Below, piece after piece: positions 15,099 through 23,487 of a stretch of 33,625 nucleotides of DNA. The DNA comes from an uncultured Planctomycetota bacterium (GTDB lineage Bacteria > Planctomycetota > UBA11346). Each line of letters starts with the position of its first letter. Position 1 is the first letter of the stretch. The stretch spans positions 1 to 33,625 of the forward strand of contig CAIUVD010000081.1 of the NCBI GenBank assembly GCA_903902515.1, given 5' to 3'. The position numbers and the translations under genes are program-made. A model generated the notes under the pieces. It worked only from the letters and a program-made list of their open reading frames with translations, had not been told where the DNA came from and made no database searches.

Positions 15099-16361
15099 AT
15101 GTCCACCGAGGCTCGCATTCCCGTCGCTGTGCCCCGGAGCCGTGTCCTGGCGGCCGCCATCCCGGCGGTCCTGGCAACCTTCGGTGCCAGTTTCGGCTTC
15201 GCGGCCCTCAAGTTCGTCCTGATCGGGGAGTTGGGTCTCGATTTCGATCCGAAGACCCATCAACCCCTGCCGTGGGCCTGGCTCGAAAACCTGGTGCAAA
15301 TTTGCATCACCCATGGGTCTATTAAGGAAACCATCACCCAGGGCCTGGCAGCGGTCATCACCCTCGGGGTGATCCTCGGCTATTTCATCAATTCGCCCCT
15401 CTCGGGGGCCTGGTCCTGTGCTCGGTTGTTTGCCATCAGCGGTTTGTTGGTGGCCGTCGGCTCGATCGCGGTCCTCCTGGGTAATCCGTGGATCATTATG
15501 GTCCTGGTCGGCATCGCCTATGGCGCAGCCTGTGCCGCCCGGGGCAAATGCGTGCCGCTGATCGCCCAGGCCACGGGCCTTAGCAACACCTTCGTCTCGG
15601 GGCTCATCAATGCTTCGATGGTGGTTGGTCTGTTGTTTGGAACCCTGGGCGGCATGCTGTTTTACAACTGGATCGAGTCGACCTGGATCCGTCACGCGCT
15701 CATCATGGTGGCCCTGCTGATGTCGGCGGTGGCGGGTGCTTTTGTACGACCGCCGGAGCCGCCGGCGATCCCGGTCCTGGCCGGTCTGAAGGACCTCCTA
15801 CGCGGTAGCCTCCGTTTGATCATCAGCCACTGGCCCCTGCTGGTTGGCGGTGGGTTGGCCTGGGGCATCGCCTCGGCCGCCAGTCTCGCCATCTTCATGG
15901 ATGCCGTGCAACGTTTGGGCCTGGAGGAGACGAAGGCCGTGTCCTTGGTCGTGTTCCCCGGTATCGGCGCCATCGTCGGCAACCTGTTCAGCCATTACCT
16001 CGTGTCCCGCCGCTGGGTGGTGGCGACCTTTGTCCTGTGGGGGGCGATCACCGTCACCTATCCCATGGCGGTTGATGGATATTGGACCGCCGCCTGCTTC
16101 GCCGCCATCACCGGGGCCTGCTTTGCCGCCGGGGCGAATGTCCTCGACGCGCGGTTCATGAAGAATGCTGCCGCCGAAAATGAGGCCGGCCGGGGCGGGA
16201 CGATGATGAGCCTGACCCACAGCCTGTGTATCTTCTTGGTCGGAACGACCCTGGCGGTCTCCATGTTGGCCGGCTGGATTAGCGCCTTGGCCCAATTCGA
16301 AGTCATGGCTGCCCTCATCGCCCTGACGGCGGGCGTGGCCTGCTTCGCCAAATTGCGGTGA
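15099..16361 (+). CDS. MFS transporter, LplT-like
   Basis: A 420-residue integral membrane protein with about 12 predicted transmembrane segments. The stretch around GIAYGAACAARGKCVPLIAQ and the following NTFVSGLINASMVVGLLFGT resemble, from memory, the equivalent part of LplT, the lysophospholipid flippase of the major facilitator superfamily (AKYGILGEL, NGLMEASTIAAILLGS). The substrate is therefore only a suggestion. An unusual soluble insert (about 45-80, ELGLDFDPKTHQPLPW) follows the first segment. There is no Aas acyltransferase gene next to it, as would be expected for full LplT function. The start at 15099 is the first ATG after the divergent purD start. Confidence 0.7.
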   Translation: MSTEARIPVAVPRSRVLAAAIPAVLATFGASFGFAALKFVLIGELGLDFDPKTHQPLPWAWLENLVQICITHGSIKETITQGLAAVITLGVILGYFINSPLSGAWSCARLFAISGLLVAVGSIAVLLGNPWIIMVLVGIAYGAACAARGKCVPLIAQATGLSNTFVSGLINASMVVGLLFGTLGGMLFYNWIESTWIRHALIMVALLMSAVAGAFVRPPEPPAIPVLAGLKDLLRGSLRLIISHWPLLVGGGLAWGIASAASLAIFMDAVQRLGLEETKAVSLVVFPGIGAIVGNLFSHYLVSRRWVVATFVLWGAITVTYPMAVDGYWTAACFAAITGACFAAGANVLDARFMKNAAAENEAGRGGTMMSLTHSLCIFLVGTTLAVSMLAGWISALAQFEVMAALIALTAGVACFAKLR

Positions 16362-16389
16362 GTCGGCTGAACCTTGGTGGCCGTTACCG

Positions 16390-17967
16390 CTAGCGATAGA
16401 CGCGGTAGTCGATCTCGCTGAAACAGTTGTCCCGCCAGGCGATGGCATCGATGGCCTGGGAATCGATGCGGTTGCCCAGGATCATGTCGTGGAGGCCGGT
16501 GAACCGGTTGAGGTGGTCCTTGGTCCGGCGCACGGCGTAGGGCACGGTGGTGCCGGTGGTCATGATGAAGGCCCAGTCCGAGGACTGCGCCAGCAGCAAT
16601 TCCCGGGCGCACTGGTCGAGGGCCCGCTTGAGATTCCCGGTGGCATCCGGGAAGCGCCGGGCCAAGTCCCCCATGCGCAATTCCGCCATGTGCAGATGAC
16701 GGTAAATCCAGTCATTGGTGGGATTGAGCCACACGCCGTTGTAACCGGCATCGCCCCAGGAACTGGCGCTGGGCATGACGACCTGGTTCACCGGGCTGTC
16801 CGCCAGCACTTCGCTGGCGGTCACCGGCAGCAGATCGTGGCCACCGGCCTGGGCGGCACGGAAGATGCTCTCGATGAACTGGGGCCCTTCGAACCACCAA
16901 TGGCCGAACAGTTCCGCATCATAGGGGCTGACGATGGTCGGCGTCCGCTGAATCATTTCCCCGAGGTGCCGGGCTTGGATCACGCGCTGCTGGACGAAAT
17001 CAGCCCCATGCTCCATGGCCTTGCCGAAGGCCGGCGTCGGCTGGTAGGCCTGTTTTTCATGGAGGGGCATCTTGCCCGTCACTTTGTGGTACTTCAGGCC
17101 TAGATTGCGGCGTACACCATCCGGGTGCAGGAAGCCCCGCACATAGTCGTAATCGCCGTCATAGCCCAGGTCACGGTAGAACTCCCGATAGTTCGGGTCA
17201 CCGGGGTAGCCGGTTTCCGACGACCAGACGCTTCGGCTGCTTTCGGGATCCCGGCCGAAGACGGCCACGCCCGAAGGCGTGTAGACCGGGGCGTAGACGC
17301 CGTAGCGGGGCCGGGGTTCGCCGAAATAGATACCGTGGGTATCGACGAAGAAGTAGCGGATCCCAGCCTCGGCGAGCAGTTCATCGACCCCGGGCACGAA
17401 GCCGCATTCCGCCAGCCAGATGCCCGCCGGCGGTTTGCCGAAATGTTTTTGATAGTTGGCGACCGCGATCTCGATCTGGGCCCGGCGACCCTCCTGGGTC
17501 AACATCAGGGGCAGGAAGCCATGGGTGGCCGTGCAGGTGATCGGTTCCACCACACCCCGTTCCATCAGATGGCGCACCCAATGGAGGAGGTTGCCGCTCC
17601 ACCGTTCCACCTGGAGAAGGCAAAACCGCAGGTGGTCGCGGTACATGACCGCCGCCTCGGCGAAGGGCGTATTGGCCTTGGCCGGAACTTCCTGTTCGGC
17701 GAGTTCCAGCAGGCGCGCGGTGCGGTGGCGATAACGCTCCTGGAGGAGGGGGTCGGCCAGCATCTCGCACAGGGGCGGGGACCAGGTCATGGTCAGCCGG
17801 GCGCGCACGCCCTCATTGGCCAGGGTCTCCATCCGGTGCAGGATGGGGATGTAGGTCTCGGTGATCGCTTCGACCAGCCAATGTTCTTCAAGAAAATGCG
17901 GATCCTCCGGGTGGCGCACGAATGGCAGGTGCGCGTGGAGGACCAACATCAGGTGGCCGGTTGGCAT
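16390..17967 (-). CDS. 1,4-alpha-glucan branching enzyme, GH57 family
   Basis: Makes alpha-1,6 branches in glycogen or a similar glucan. The 525-residue protein shows the GH57 signatures: HAHLPF (11-16), the nucleophile region WLAECGF (Glu187), and the acid region SPYDAELFGHWWFEG (Asp350), followed by the C-terminal helical domain with SDWAFI. This matches the DUF1957-containing archaeal/bacterial type, whose characterised members are branching enzymes (TK1436, TTHA1902). It is not related to GH13 GlgB. It is the last gene of the glgC run, 86 bases after the DUF4912 gene. No glycogen synthase gene is in the window. Confidence 0.92.
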   Translation of the reverse strand: MPTGHLMLVLHAHLPFVRHPEDPHFLEEHWLVEAITETYIPILHRMETLANEGVRARLTMTWSPPLCEMLADPLLQERYRHRTARLLELAEQEVPAKANTPFAEAAVMYRDHLRFCLLQVERWSGNLLHWVRHLMERGVVEPITCTATHGFLPLMLTQEGRRAQIEIAVANYQKHFGKPPAGIWLAECGFVPGVDELLAEAGIRYFFVDTHGIYFGEPRPRYGVYAPVYTPSGVAVFGRDPESSRSVWSSETGYPGDPNYREFYRDLGYDGDYDYVRGFLHPDGVRRNLGLKYHKVTGKMPLHEKQAYQPTPAFGKAMEHGADFVQQRVIQARHLGEMIQRTPTIVSPYDAELFGHWWFEGPQFIESIFRAAQAGGHDLLPVTASEVLADSPVNQVVMPSASSWGDAGYNGVWLNPTNDWIYRHLHMAELRMGDLARRFPDATGNLKRALDQCARELLLAQSSDWAFIMTTGTTVPYAVRRTKDHLNRFTGLHDMILGNRIDSQAIDAIAWRDNCFSEIDYRVYR

Positions 17968-18053
17968 GGGATCCTAGGCGGGAGTGTGGGCGTCGGGACG
18001 GGGAACGGGCGAGAGCATCCAGGGCAAGGGCCCCGTCTCAACCCGTCCGGATC

Positions 18054-19199
18054 TCAGCGACGTCGGCGGGGGGCAGGAGTGCGTTTCACCGTGTCGGCGC
18101 CAGCGATCTGACCCGGGCGGGCCGGTGCAGGGGGGGCAACCGTGGGAGTGGCGGGTGTGGCCGCCGGGGCGATGGGAGCCGCTCCGGCAGGACTTGTGGT
18201 CGGCGCAGGGGCTTCTGCCGTTGCCATGGGGCCGGTGGTCAAGCCCGGGCTCGGCCCCTGGTCAACCACGGGTATTTGGACGGTATACCGGGAGTGGCTT
18301 GAAAACACGGTGCTCGACAGGCTGTGGCTGGACAGGGAATGGGAGCTCAGCCCGCCCGTGAGCGCCGTGCTGGAGAGCAGGGAATGGCTGCTGAACTGGT
18401 CGCCCCGGCGGCGGGCCAGACCGGCACTACTGCGGTCGGTCTGATCCACATCCCCCAGGTCGATCGTCAGGTCCGTCGTCAGGTCGTCCTGGTCGAGGGA
18501 CACTTCCCGGGTCTGAAGGCGGCGGCGGGTGAAACGAGCCAGGGAGCTTTCGCCAAGGGCCGGATTTCCACCGCGAGCCAGCAATTGGTCAAAATGTTCG
18601 TCGACCTCCATCCAGGCTTCATCGTGCCGGGCGCTGGGGCCCATGGCCGAGGTGGTGACGGTATTGGAATCGGCCGCCAGGGCATGCAGCCGTCCATCCT
18701 GGCTGCGCAGGGCCAGGCGGGCTCGGAACGTGCCCTGGGCCTGGACCGTCAGGTAATAGTTCCCGGAACGCAGGTCGATCTCCCGACTTTCCTGTCCATG
18801 GGGGGTATCAATGACCAGCACCGGGCGGCAACCCTCCCCGGCGACCTGAGCCACCCGGTGATAGGTGGCGGCGTCAATTTCCCAATACACATAAAGATGT
18901 TGGGGATCCTGGACCAGCAAAACGATCCGGTCGATGCCATAACGATCGGGAATCGGCAGACCGGGATCTGGACCCTGGTGCATGACCGGAGCCGGGGGGG
19001 CGACTTCCCGATGGCTGCTGCCGACCGGGGCTGCTGCGGGGGCCGGCACCACTTCGGGGGCCTTGTCTTGGACGAGTAAAGGCGCGAGCAGGCCGATCAG
19101 TTCGTCTTTTCGCATCTTGGCCACCCCTGGGAGGCCCTGGCGTTCAGCGAGGGCCCGCAGGTCCTTGACGGTCATGCGCATCAACTGGTCAGGGGTCAT
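18054..19199 (-). CDS. DUF4912 protein with Rho-N-like start and Ser-His repeats
   Basis: A 381-residue protein. Residues 1-42 resemble a Rho N-terminal/SAP-like helical motif (LRALAERQGLPGVAKMRKDEL). Residues about 83-190 match DUF4912, with DRIVLLVQDPQHLYVYWEID and LRSGNYYLTVQAQG, a beta-rich fold of unknown role. From about 270 to 304 there are four SSHS units (SSHSLSS, SSHSRY), then a Pro/Ala/Thr-rich tail (315-362) ending in basic KRTPAPRRRR. DUF4912 genes commonly sit beside GH57 branching enzymes, so a role in glucan storage is inferred. The strong ribosome site AAAGGAAG lies 5 bases before the start, and the ATGA overlap with the upstream gene suggests coupling. Confidence 0.82.
   Translation of the reverse strand: MTPDQLMRMTVKDLRALAERQGLPGVAKMRKDELIGLLAPLLVQDKAPEVVPAPAAAPVGSSHREVAPPAPVMHQGPDPGLPIPDRYGIDRIVLLVQDPQHLYVYWEIDAATYHRVAQVAGEGCRPVLVIDTPHGQESREIDLRSGNYYLTVQAQGTFRARLALRSQDGRLHALAADSNTVTTSAMGPSARHDEAWMEVDEHFDQLLARGGNPALGESSLARFTRRRLQTREVSLDQDDLTTDLTIDLGDVDQTDRSSAGLARRRGDQFSSHSLLSSTALTGGLSSHSLSSHSLSSTVFSSHSRYTVQIPVVDQGPSPGLTTGPMATAEAPAPTTSPAGAAPIAPAATPATPTVAPPAPARPGQIAGADTVKRTPAPRRRR
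18288..18392 (-). repeat. Ser-His repeat tract encoded in the DUF4912 gene
   Basis: Codons 270-304 encode SSHSLLSS, SSHSLSS, SSHSLSS and SSHSRY separated by short spacers. The pattern is visible at the protein level, and the DNA copies are only partly alike. It follows the DUF4912 domain and an acidic stretch. Confidence 0.7.
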
Positions 19200-19729
19200 G
19201 GCGACTTCCTTTCGATGAAGAGCCGGATGTGATCCGTCAGCAGGCGGTGCCGCTTGGCGTTGATGTCGATCCGGTCCAAAAGCCAGAGGACGGCGTCGAG
19301 ATTGATCCCCACGCCCTTGGCATTTTCGGCCAGTACCCAGTCAATGACATCCAGATTCTCTCCCCCATCGCCGAGAAGTTCGGCAACTTGGTGGAGGATA
19401 TGCAGCGGGACATGGAACTCCACTGTCGAACGGGCCAGCAGTCCAAAATCGGACTCTTCAAAAGCCCCCCAGCACCGCCAGCCATAGAGGTGTTCCATCA
19501 GCTTGGCGCGAACGTACCCCTTCCAGTAATGATCCAGCCAGTCGAGGAGGGCGGCGTCTCCGAGGTCTTGGTTAGCGCGCTCGCTTTCGATCCACTTGTG
19601 GCGCTCCATGGAGGCCAGGGCATGAGCCGTCAGGCTATGGACAACGATCCCGTCGTGCCGTTCCCAGTCGGCAGGAAGACGGCCTTCGGGAAGCTCCGAG
19701 AGGCGCAGACGGGATCCGTCGCCAGCCAT
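19196..19729 (-). CDS. Protein of unknown function in glycogen operon
   Basis: A 177-residue protein that I cannot assign. It is Trp- and Leu-rich and probably all-helical and soluble, with a central WLDHYWKGYVRAKLMEHLYGWRCWGAFEE-type region (Trp clusters at about 64-87, split here: WLDHYWKGYV, GWRCWGAFEE). There is no signal peptide and no recognisable catalytic motif. The gene overlaps glgC by 1 base (TAATG) and the DUF4912 gene by 4 bases (ATGA), so all three are translated together. That tight coupling suggests that it acts with GlgC or DUF4912 in glucan storage. Confidence 0.75.
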   Translation of the reverse strand: MAGDGSRLRLSELPEGRLPADWERHDGIVVHSLTAHALASMERHKWIESERANQDLGDAALLDWLDHYWKGYVRAKLMEHLYGWRCWGAFEESDFGLLARSTVEFHVPLHILHQVAELLGDGGENLDVIDWVLAENAKGVGINLDAVLWLLDRIDINAKRHRLLTDHIRLFIERKSP

Positions 19730-20970
19730 TAGGGTTTCACAATATTCATGTTCTTGGCGATGACCACCAAGCCGGATTCCGTGACATGGAAGCGTTTGGC
19801 ATCCTCGTCGCGGTTATAGCCGATCACGTCATTGGGGGGGATCCGGACGTGTTTGTCGATGATGCACCGGCGCAAGCGAGCCCCGCGGCCGACTTCGACA
19901 TCGTCCATCAACACGCTGGAATGGACTTCAGCAAAGCTGTTGATGCGGCATTCGCGGCCAATGATCGAATCGATGACCGTCGAGCCGCTGATGATCGAGC
20001 CTTCGCAGACCACCGATTGGATGGCCTGACCGACACGACCTTCGCTGTTATGGACGAACTTGGCGGGCGGGAGCTGGATGGATTCCGCACGGATCGGCCA
20101 TTGGGTGTTGTAGAGGTCGAGTTGGGGCATGACCGCCCGCAGGTCCATGCTTGCCTCATAATAGGCATCCAGGGTCCCCACGTCGCGCCAGTAGCAGTCG
20201 TCCTCGTGATTTCGGCTGCCCGGAATGCGATTCTTATGGAAATCAAAGGCAAACAGGCGCTTACCGCCGGCCAGGAGATTTGGCAGGACGTTCTTGCCAA
20301 AGTCGTGGCTGCTCTTGGGATCCTTGGCGTCGGCAATCAACGCTTCCGTCAAGGCAGCTCGATTGAAGAGATAATTGCCCATGCTGGCTAGGGCCAGGTC
20401 CGGGTGGCCGGGGATGGGCGTGGGATTTTTGGGCTTTTCCTGGAAGCCGGTGATGCGCCAGTTGGCATCGACTTGGATGACGCCGAATTCCGTGGCCTCG
20501 GCAATCGGCACCGGAATGGCGGCAATCGTGACGTCCGCCTCGGCAGAGGCGTGGAAGGCCGTCATGTCGTCGACGTTCATCTTGAAGATGTGATCGCCGC
20601 CGAAAATCGCCACCAGCTCCGGGTCGCGATCCTTGATGAGGTTGAGGTTTTGATAGATGGCATCGGCGGTGCCCTGGTACCAATGCTCGCCCGTGCGCTG
20701 CTGGGCGGGAACCGCCGTGATGAAGTGGGACCGCAGCATGGAGCCGATGTTCCACGTATCGTGGAGGTGCTCCATCAGGCTTTGGCTTTTGAACTGGGTC
20801 AGGACATAGATGCCGTAGATCCCTGAATTGATCAGGTTCGACAGCACAAAGTCGATGATCCGGTACTTGCCACCAAAGGGCACAGCCGGCTTGGCCCGGT
20901 CAGCGGTGAGGGGTTCCAGACGGGTGCCTTTGCCGCCCGCCATTACGAAAGCCAGGGTCTTGATGCGCAT
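19729..20970 (-). CDS. glgC: Glucose-1-phosphate adenylyltransferase
   Basis: Makes ADP-glucose from glucose-1-phosphate and ATP, the regulated first step of bacterial glycogen synthesis. The 413-residue protein begins MRIKTLAFVMAGGKGTRLEP, the nucleotidyltransferase loop, continues with AKPAVPFGGKYRIIDFVLSN, and has GDHIFKM and the C-terminal left-handed helix repeats. The Arg/Lys-rich N-terminus (about 20-30) is where effectors bind in characterised homologues. The start at 20970 gives normal length. It heads a run of four genes ending with the GH57 branching enzyme. Confidence 0.95.
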   Translation of the reverse strand: MRIKTLAFVMAGGKGTRLEPLTADRAKPAVPFGGKYRIIDFVLSNLINSGIYGIYVLTQFKSQSLMEHLHDTWNIGSMLRSHFITAVPAQQRTGEHWYQGTADAIYQNLNLIKDRDPELVAIFGGDHIFKMNVDDMTAFHASAEADVTIAAIPVPIAEATEFGVIQVDANWRITGFQEKPKNPTPIPGHPDLALASMGNYLFNRAALTEALIADAKDPKSSHDFGKNVLPNLLAGGKRLFAFDFHKNRIPGSRNHEDDCYWRDVGTLDAYYEASMDLRAVMPQLDLYNTQWPIRAESIQLPPAKFVHNSEGRVGQAIQSVVCEGSIISGSTVIDSIIGRECRINSFAEVHSSVLMDDVEVGRGARLRRCIIDKHVRIPPNDVIGYNRDEDAKRFHVTESGLVVIAKNMNIVKP

Positions 20971-21054
20971 GGGAGTCCAGGGTTCTCGGAGTGACAGGTT
21001 ACGTGGGACGGGGGAGGCGGCAAGTCCGTGAAAAACCGATTCTGTTTCTGCGAC

Positions 21055-21711
21055 TCAACCGCGTTGGTGGAGGCGGCCTTGGGCTAATTCCAGGCGTCGG
21101 TCGGCTCGGGCGGCTACGAGGGGATCGTGGGTGACCAGGACTACAGCTGCCCCATCGGCCCGGGCCAGGTCGAGGAGCAGACCGAGCACCGTTTCCGCCG
21201 TCGCCGGATCGAGGTTGCCGGTCGGTTCATCGGCCAGCAGGAGCGCTGGGCGCGGCAATAGGGCTCGGCAGAGGGCGACCCGTTGGCGTTCGCCCCCGGA
21301 AAGCGTGGTCACGGACTGGGAGCCACGTCCGGCCAGGCCGACCCGGGCCAGCAGGTCATCGGCCCGAGGCCCGCCATCCACGATCCCCGCCGTCCGGGCA
21401 CTCATCAGGATGTTTTCCCGGACCGTGAACTCCGGTAGGAGATGAAAGGCCTGGAAGACGAAGCCGATGCGCCGTGCCCGGTGCCCGGCGGCGGCGGCCG
21501 AAGTTAGGCCCGCCAGGTCCTGGCCATCAAGGCGGATCACGCCCGCGTCGGCCCGATCCAGAAGTCCCAGGCAGTGAAGGAGGGTGCTTTTGCCGGTTCC
21601 CGACTGACCCCGGATGGCCACCACTTCGCCGGCGGCCACCGCCAAGTCGACCCCCGTGAGGACCTCCAAGCCCGGATAGGACTTCTTCAACCCCAGGACT
21701 TCCAGCCTCAT
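21055..21711 (-). CDS. ABC transporter ATP-binding protein, LolD/MacB type
   Basis: A 218-residue ATPase that energises the permease encoded just upstream. Motifs: Walker A GQSGTGKST (35-43), signature LSGGERQRVALCRAL, Walker B LLLADEPTGNLD and the H-loop VTHD. This pattern is typical of the LolD/FtsE/MacB group, which drives mechanotransmission rather than import. The start overlaps the permease stop by 4 bases (ATGA). Lipoprotein release is the most likely job, based on the permease type, but macrolide or lipid export cannot be excluded. Confidence 0.92.
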   Translation of the reverse strand: MRLEVLGLKKSYPGLEVLTGVDLAVAAGEVVAIRGQSGTGKSTLLHCLGLLDRADAGVIRLDGQDLAGLTSAAAAGHRARRIGFVFQAFHLLPEFTVRENILMSARTAGIVDGGPRADDLLARVGLAGRGSQSVTTLSGGERQRVALCRALLPRPALLLADEPTGNLDPATAETVLGLLLDLARADGAAVVLVTHDPLVAARADRRLELAQGRLHQRG

Positions 21712-23048
21712 GCGCCCTCCCGCAGGATGTCGACCGGGACTACCCGGCTAGCGCGCCAGGCCGGGATGGCCACCGCCAGCAGGCCGACCACGGTCATGAT
21801 GCCCATGAAAAAGAGGGGAATGAGGGGGTTATAGCTGGTGGGGGCCTCCGGCAGGTACATCACATCTTGGGGGAAGAGGGGGACGCCGAGGGCCTTCGAT
21901 AGGGGGTTCAGGGCGGCCACGGCGCCCCAGCCCAGGGCCCACCCACACAGGCCGCCAAGGACACAGGCCGCCAGCCCGGCGAGGATGAAAGCCCCGGCGA
22001 TGTCGCGGCGCCGGGCCCCGATGCCCAAGAGAACGCCGATGTCGTGGCGTTTCTCCGCCACCAGGGTGCTGAACACCGCGTAGACGATGAAGATGGCGAT
22101 GGCCTGAATGGCCACCAGGACCAGGGCCATGATGTTGCGGCTGATTTCGAAGTTTTTGACCAGGTTACCCCGGCGGTCCATCCAGGTTTCGGCCCGCAGT
22201 CCGGCTCGGCCGTTGATCCGGTCGGCGACGGTACGGTCATCAGCACCGGGGGTGAGGGCGAGGCGGTACCCGCTGACCTGGGGTTCCCGGCCCTGGCGAC
22301 TGTCAAAGCCCTGGAGGGTCTGGCCCAGGGCCAGGGGCATGAGGACGGCGTAGCGGTCAATTTCCATCAGGCCGGTGGCCAGGGTGTCGGAGACTTCCCC
22401 CGCTACCCGATTGCCCGCCGCCGAGGTCAGGGTCAGGCGCATGCCGAGACGAATGCCGCTGCCGTAGAGTAATTCACTGCCGGTCACCAGGCCCGGAATC
22501 GGTCGGGGTCGGGGTGGTAGGGGCAGGGGCAGACCCACGCCAAGGTCGAGGCCCGTCAGCACCAGATGATCCCGCCAAGCGGGGGTCAGGAAGCCCGTGC
22601 CCCGTTGAGAGGGCGTGAGAGGCGGAGCATCCAGGGCCGTCACCGGGGCACGGTGCAGGATGCCCGGGTGAAGACGTCCGAGGGCCTCATCCGCGCCCCA
22701 GTCGAGGGCGTCCACCAGGGCCGGCACTCCATCACCCTGGCGGTCATTGACCCGGGGCACCGCCAGGGCGTAGGCGGAGATGAAGGGGGCCAGGCCCCGG
22801 ACGCCGTCAAGATCCAGGAGCATCTTTCGCACCCCGGGCCGGTCTGGCAGGGAGCCCCCCGTCCAACCGGCGCTGACGGTCACATCGCTTTCATTGGCCC
22901 TGGCCTGGCGGGCGGTGACTTCAACGAACCCTTGCACCACCGACAGAACCAGGATGGGAATGGCAACCGTGAGGGTGATGGCGGCGAAGGCCAACCACGC
23001 CGCGCGGCGTCGGCACAGATAACGCCAACCGAGGTGCCAGGCGAGCAT
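21708..23048 (-). CDS. ABC transporter permease, LolC/E-FtsX type
   Basis: A 446-residue inner membrane protein with the FtsX/MacB topology: one N-terminal transmembrane segment (about 18-42), a large periplasmic domain (about 45-300) and three C-terminal segments (about 305-331, 350-380, 408-428). The start of segment two, NIMALVLVAIQAIAIFIVYA, and the following EKRHDIGVLLGIGARRRDI loop are typical of LolC/LolE. Lipoprotein sorting is the most likely role. The short proline-arginine stretch LPLPLPPRPRPIPG in the periplasmic part is unusual. Only one permease is encoded, which points to a homodimer. Confidence 0.88.
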   Translation of the reverse strand: MLAWHLGWRYLCRRRAAWLAFAAITLTVAIPILVLSVVQGFVEVTARQARANESDVTVSAGWTGGSLPDRPGVRKMLLDLDGVRGLAPFISAYALAVPRVNDRQGDGVPALVDALDWGADEALGRLHPGILHRAPVTALDAPPLTPSQRGTGFLTPAWRDHLVLTGLDLGVGLPLPLPPRPRPIPGLVTGSELLYGSGIRLGMRLTLTSAAGNRVAGEVSDTLATGLMEIDRYAVLMPLALGQTLQGFDSRQGREPQVSGYRLALTPGADDRTVADRINGRAGLRAETWMDRRGNLVKNFEISRNIMALVLVAIQAIAIFIVYAVFSTLVAEKRHDIGVLLGIGARRRDIAGAFILAGLAACVLGGLCGWALGWGAVAALNPLSKALGVPLFPQDVMYLPEAPTSYNPLIPLFFMGIMTVVGLLAVAIPAWRASRVVPVDILREGA

Positions 23049-23081
23049 GGGGCGGAGGTTGTCGGCCGGGGGCTCGGCCGC

Positions 23082-23483
23082 TCAAGGGCGGGGTGGCAGA
23101 TCCTGAAGGTCCTTGGCCAAGCGTTCCCGCTCGGGGCCGAGGTCCAGGGGGCTGGGGCGGGTGAGGGTGATCCACGCTTGGCGGGCCTCGGCGGAGGTTT
23201 GGAGGTCCTTGACCTGGTAGCGGAAATCCAGGGCAACCCGGCGTCGGACGTCCTTCCACGGCATCCCTCCGTCCGGGATGGGCGGCAAAGCCTCCCACGA
23301 GCGGGGGGGCTGGCCGGTGGCCCGGATCACCGCCAAGCAGGCCTCGGCGGTCTGACGCCACACCTGGCGATCCCGCTCGACCTTGGCCACCACCGTGCCA
23401 TTGGCGTGGGCCATGATGCCCTCCAGAGCCACGATCCCCAGGATGCCGAAGATCGCCAGGATCAGGAGGCGTTTGCCATCCAT
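23082..23483 (-). CDS. Membrane-anchored protein of unknown function
   Basis: A 133-residue protein with one N-terminal hydrophobic anchor (about 6-24, LLILAIFGILGIVALEGIM) and a basic, Arg- and Trp-rich soluble region with no known motif. It is 4 bases after the IMPase-family stop and 33 bases before the LolC/E-type permease, so it is part of the same transcript. A role with the exporter is a guess from position alone. Confidence 0.7.
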   Translation of the reverse strand: MDGKRLLILAIFGILGIVALEGIMAHANGTVVAKVERDRQVWRQTAEACLAVIRATGQPPRSWEALPPIPDGGMPWKDVRRRVALDFRYQVKDLQTSAEARQAWITLTRPSPLDLGPERERLAKDLQDLPPRP

Positions 23484-23487
23484 GGCG

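Noticed and set aside
22497..22536. G-rich run with G-quadruplex pattern
   Set aside because: It lies within the permease coding frame and is explained by proline and arginine codons. There is no nearby gene start that it could affect.
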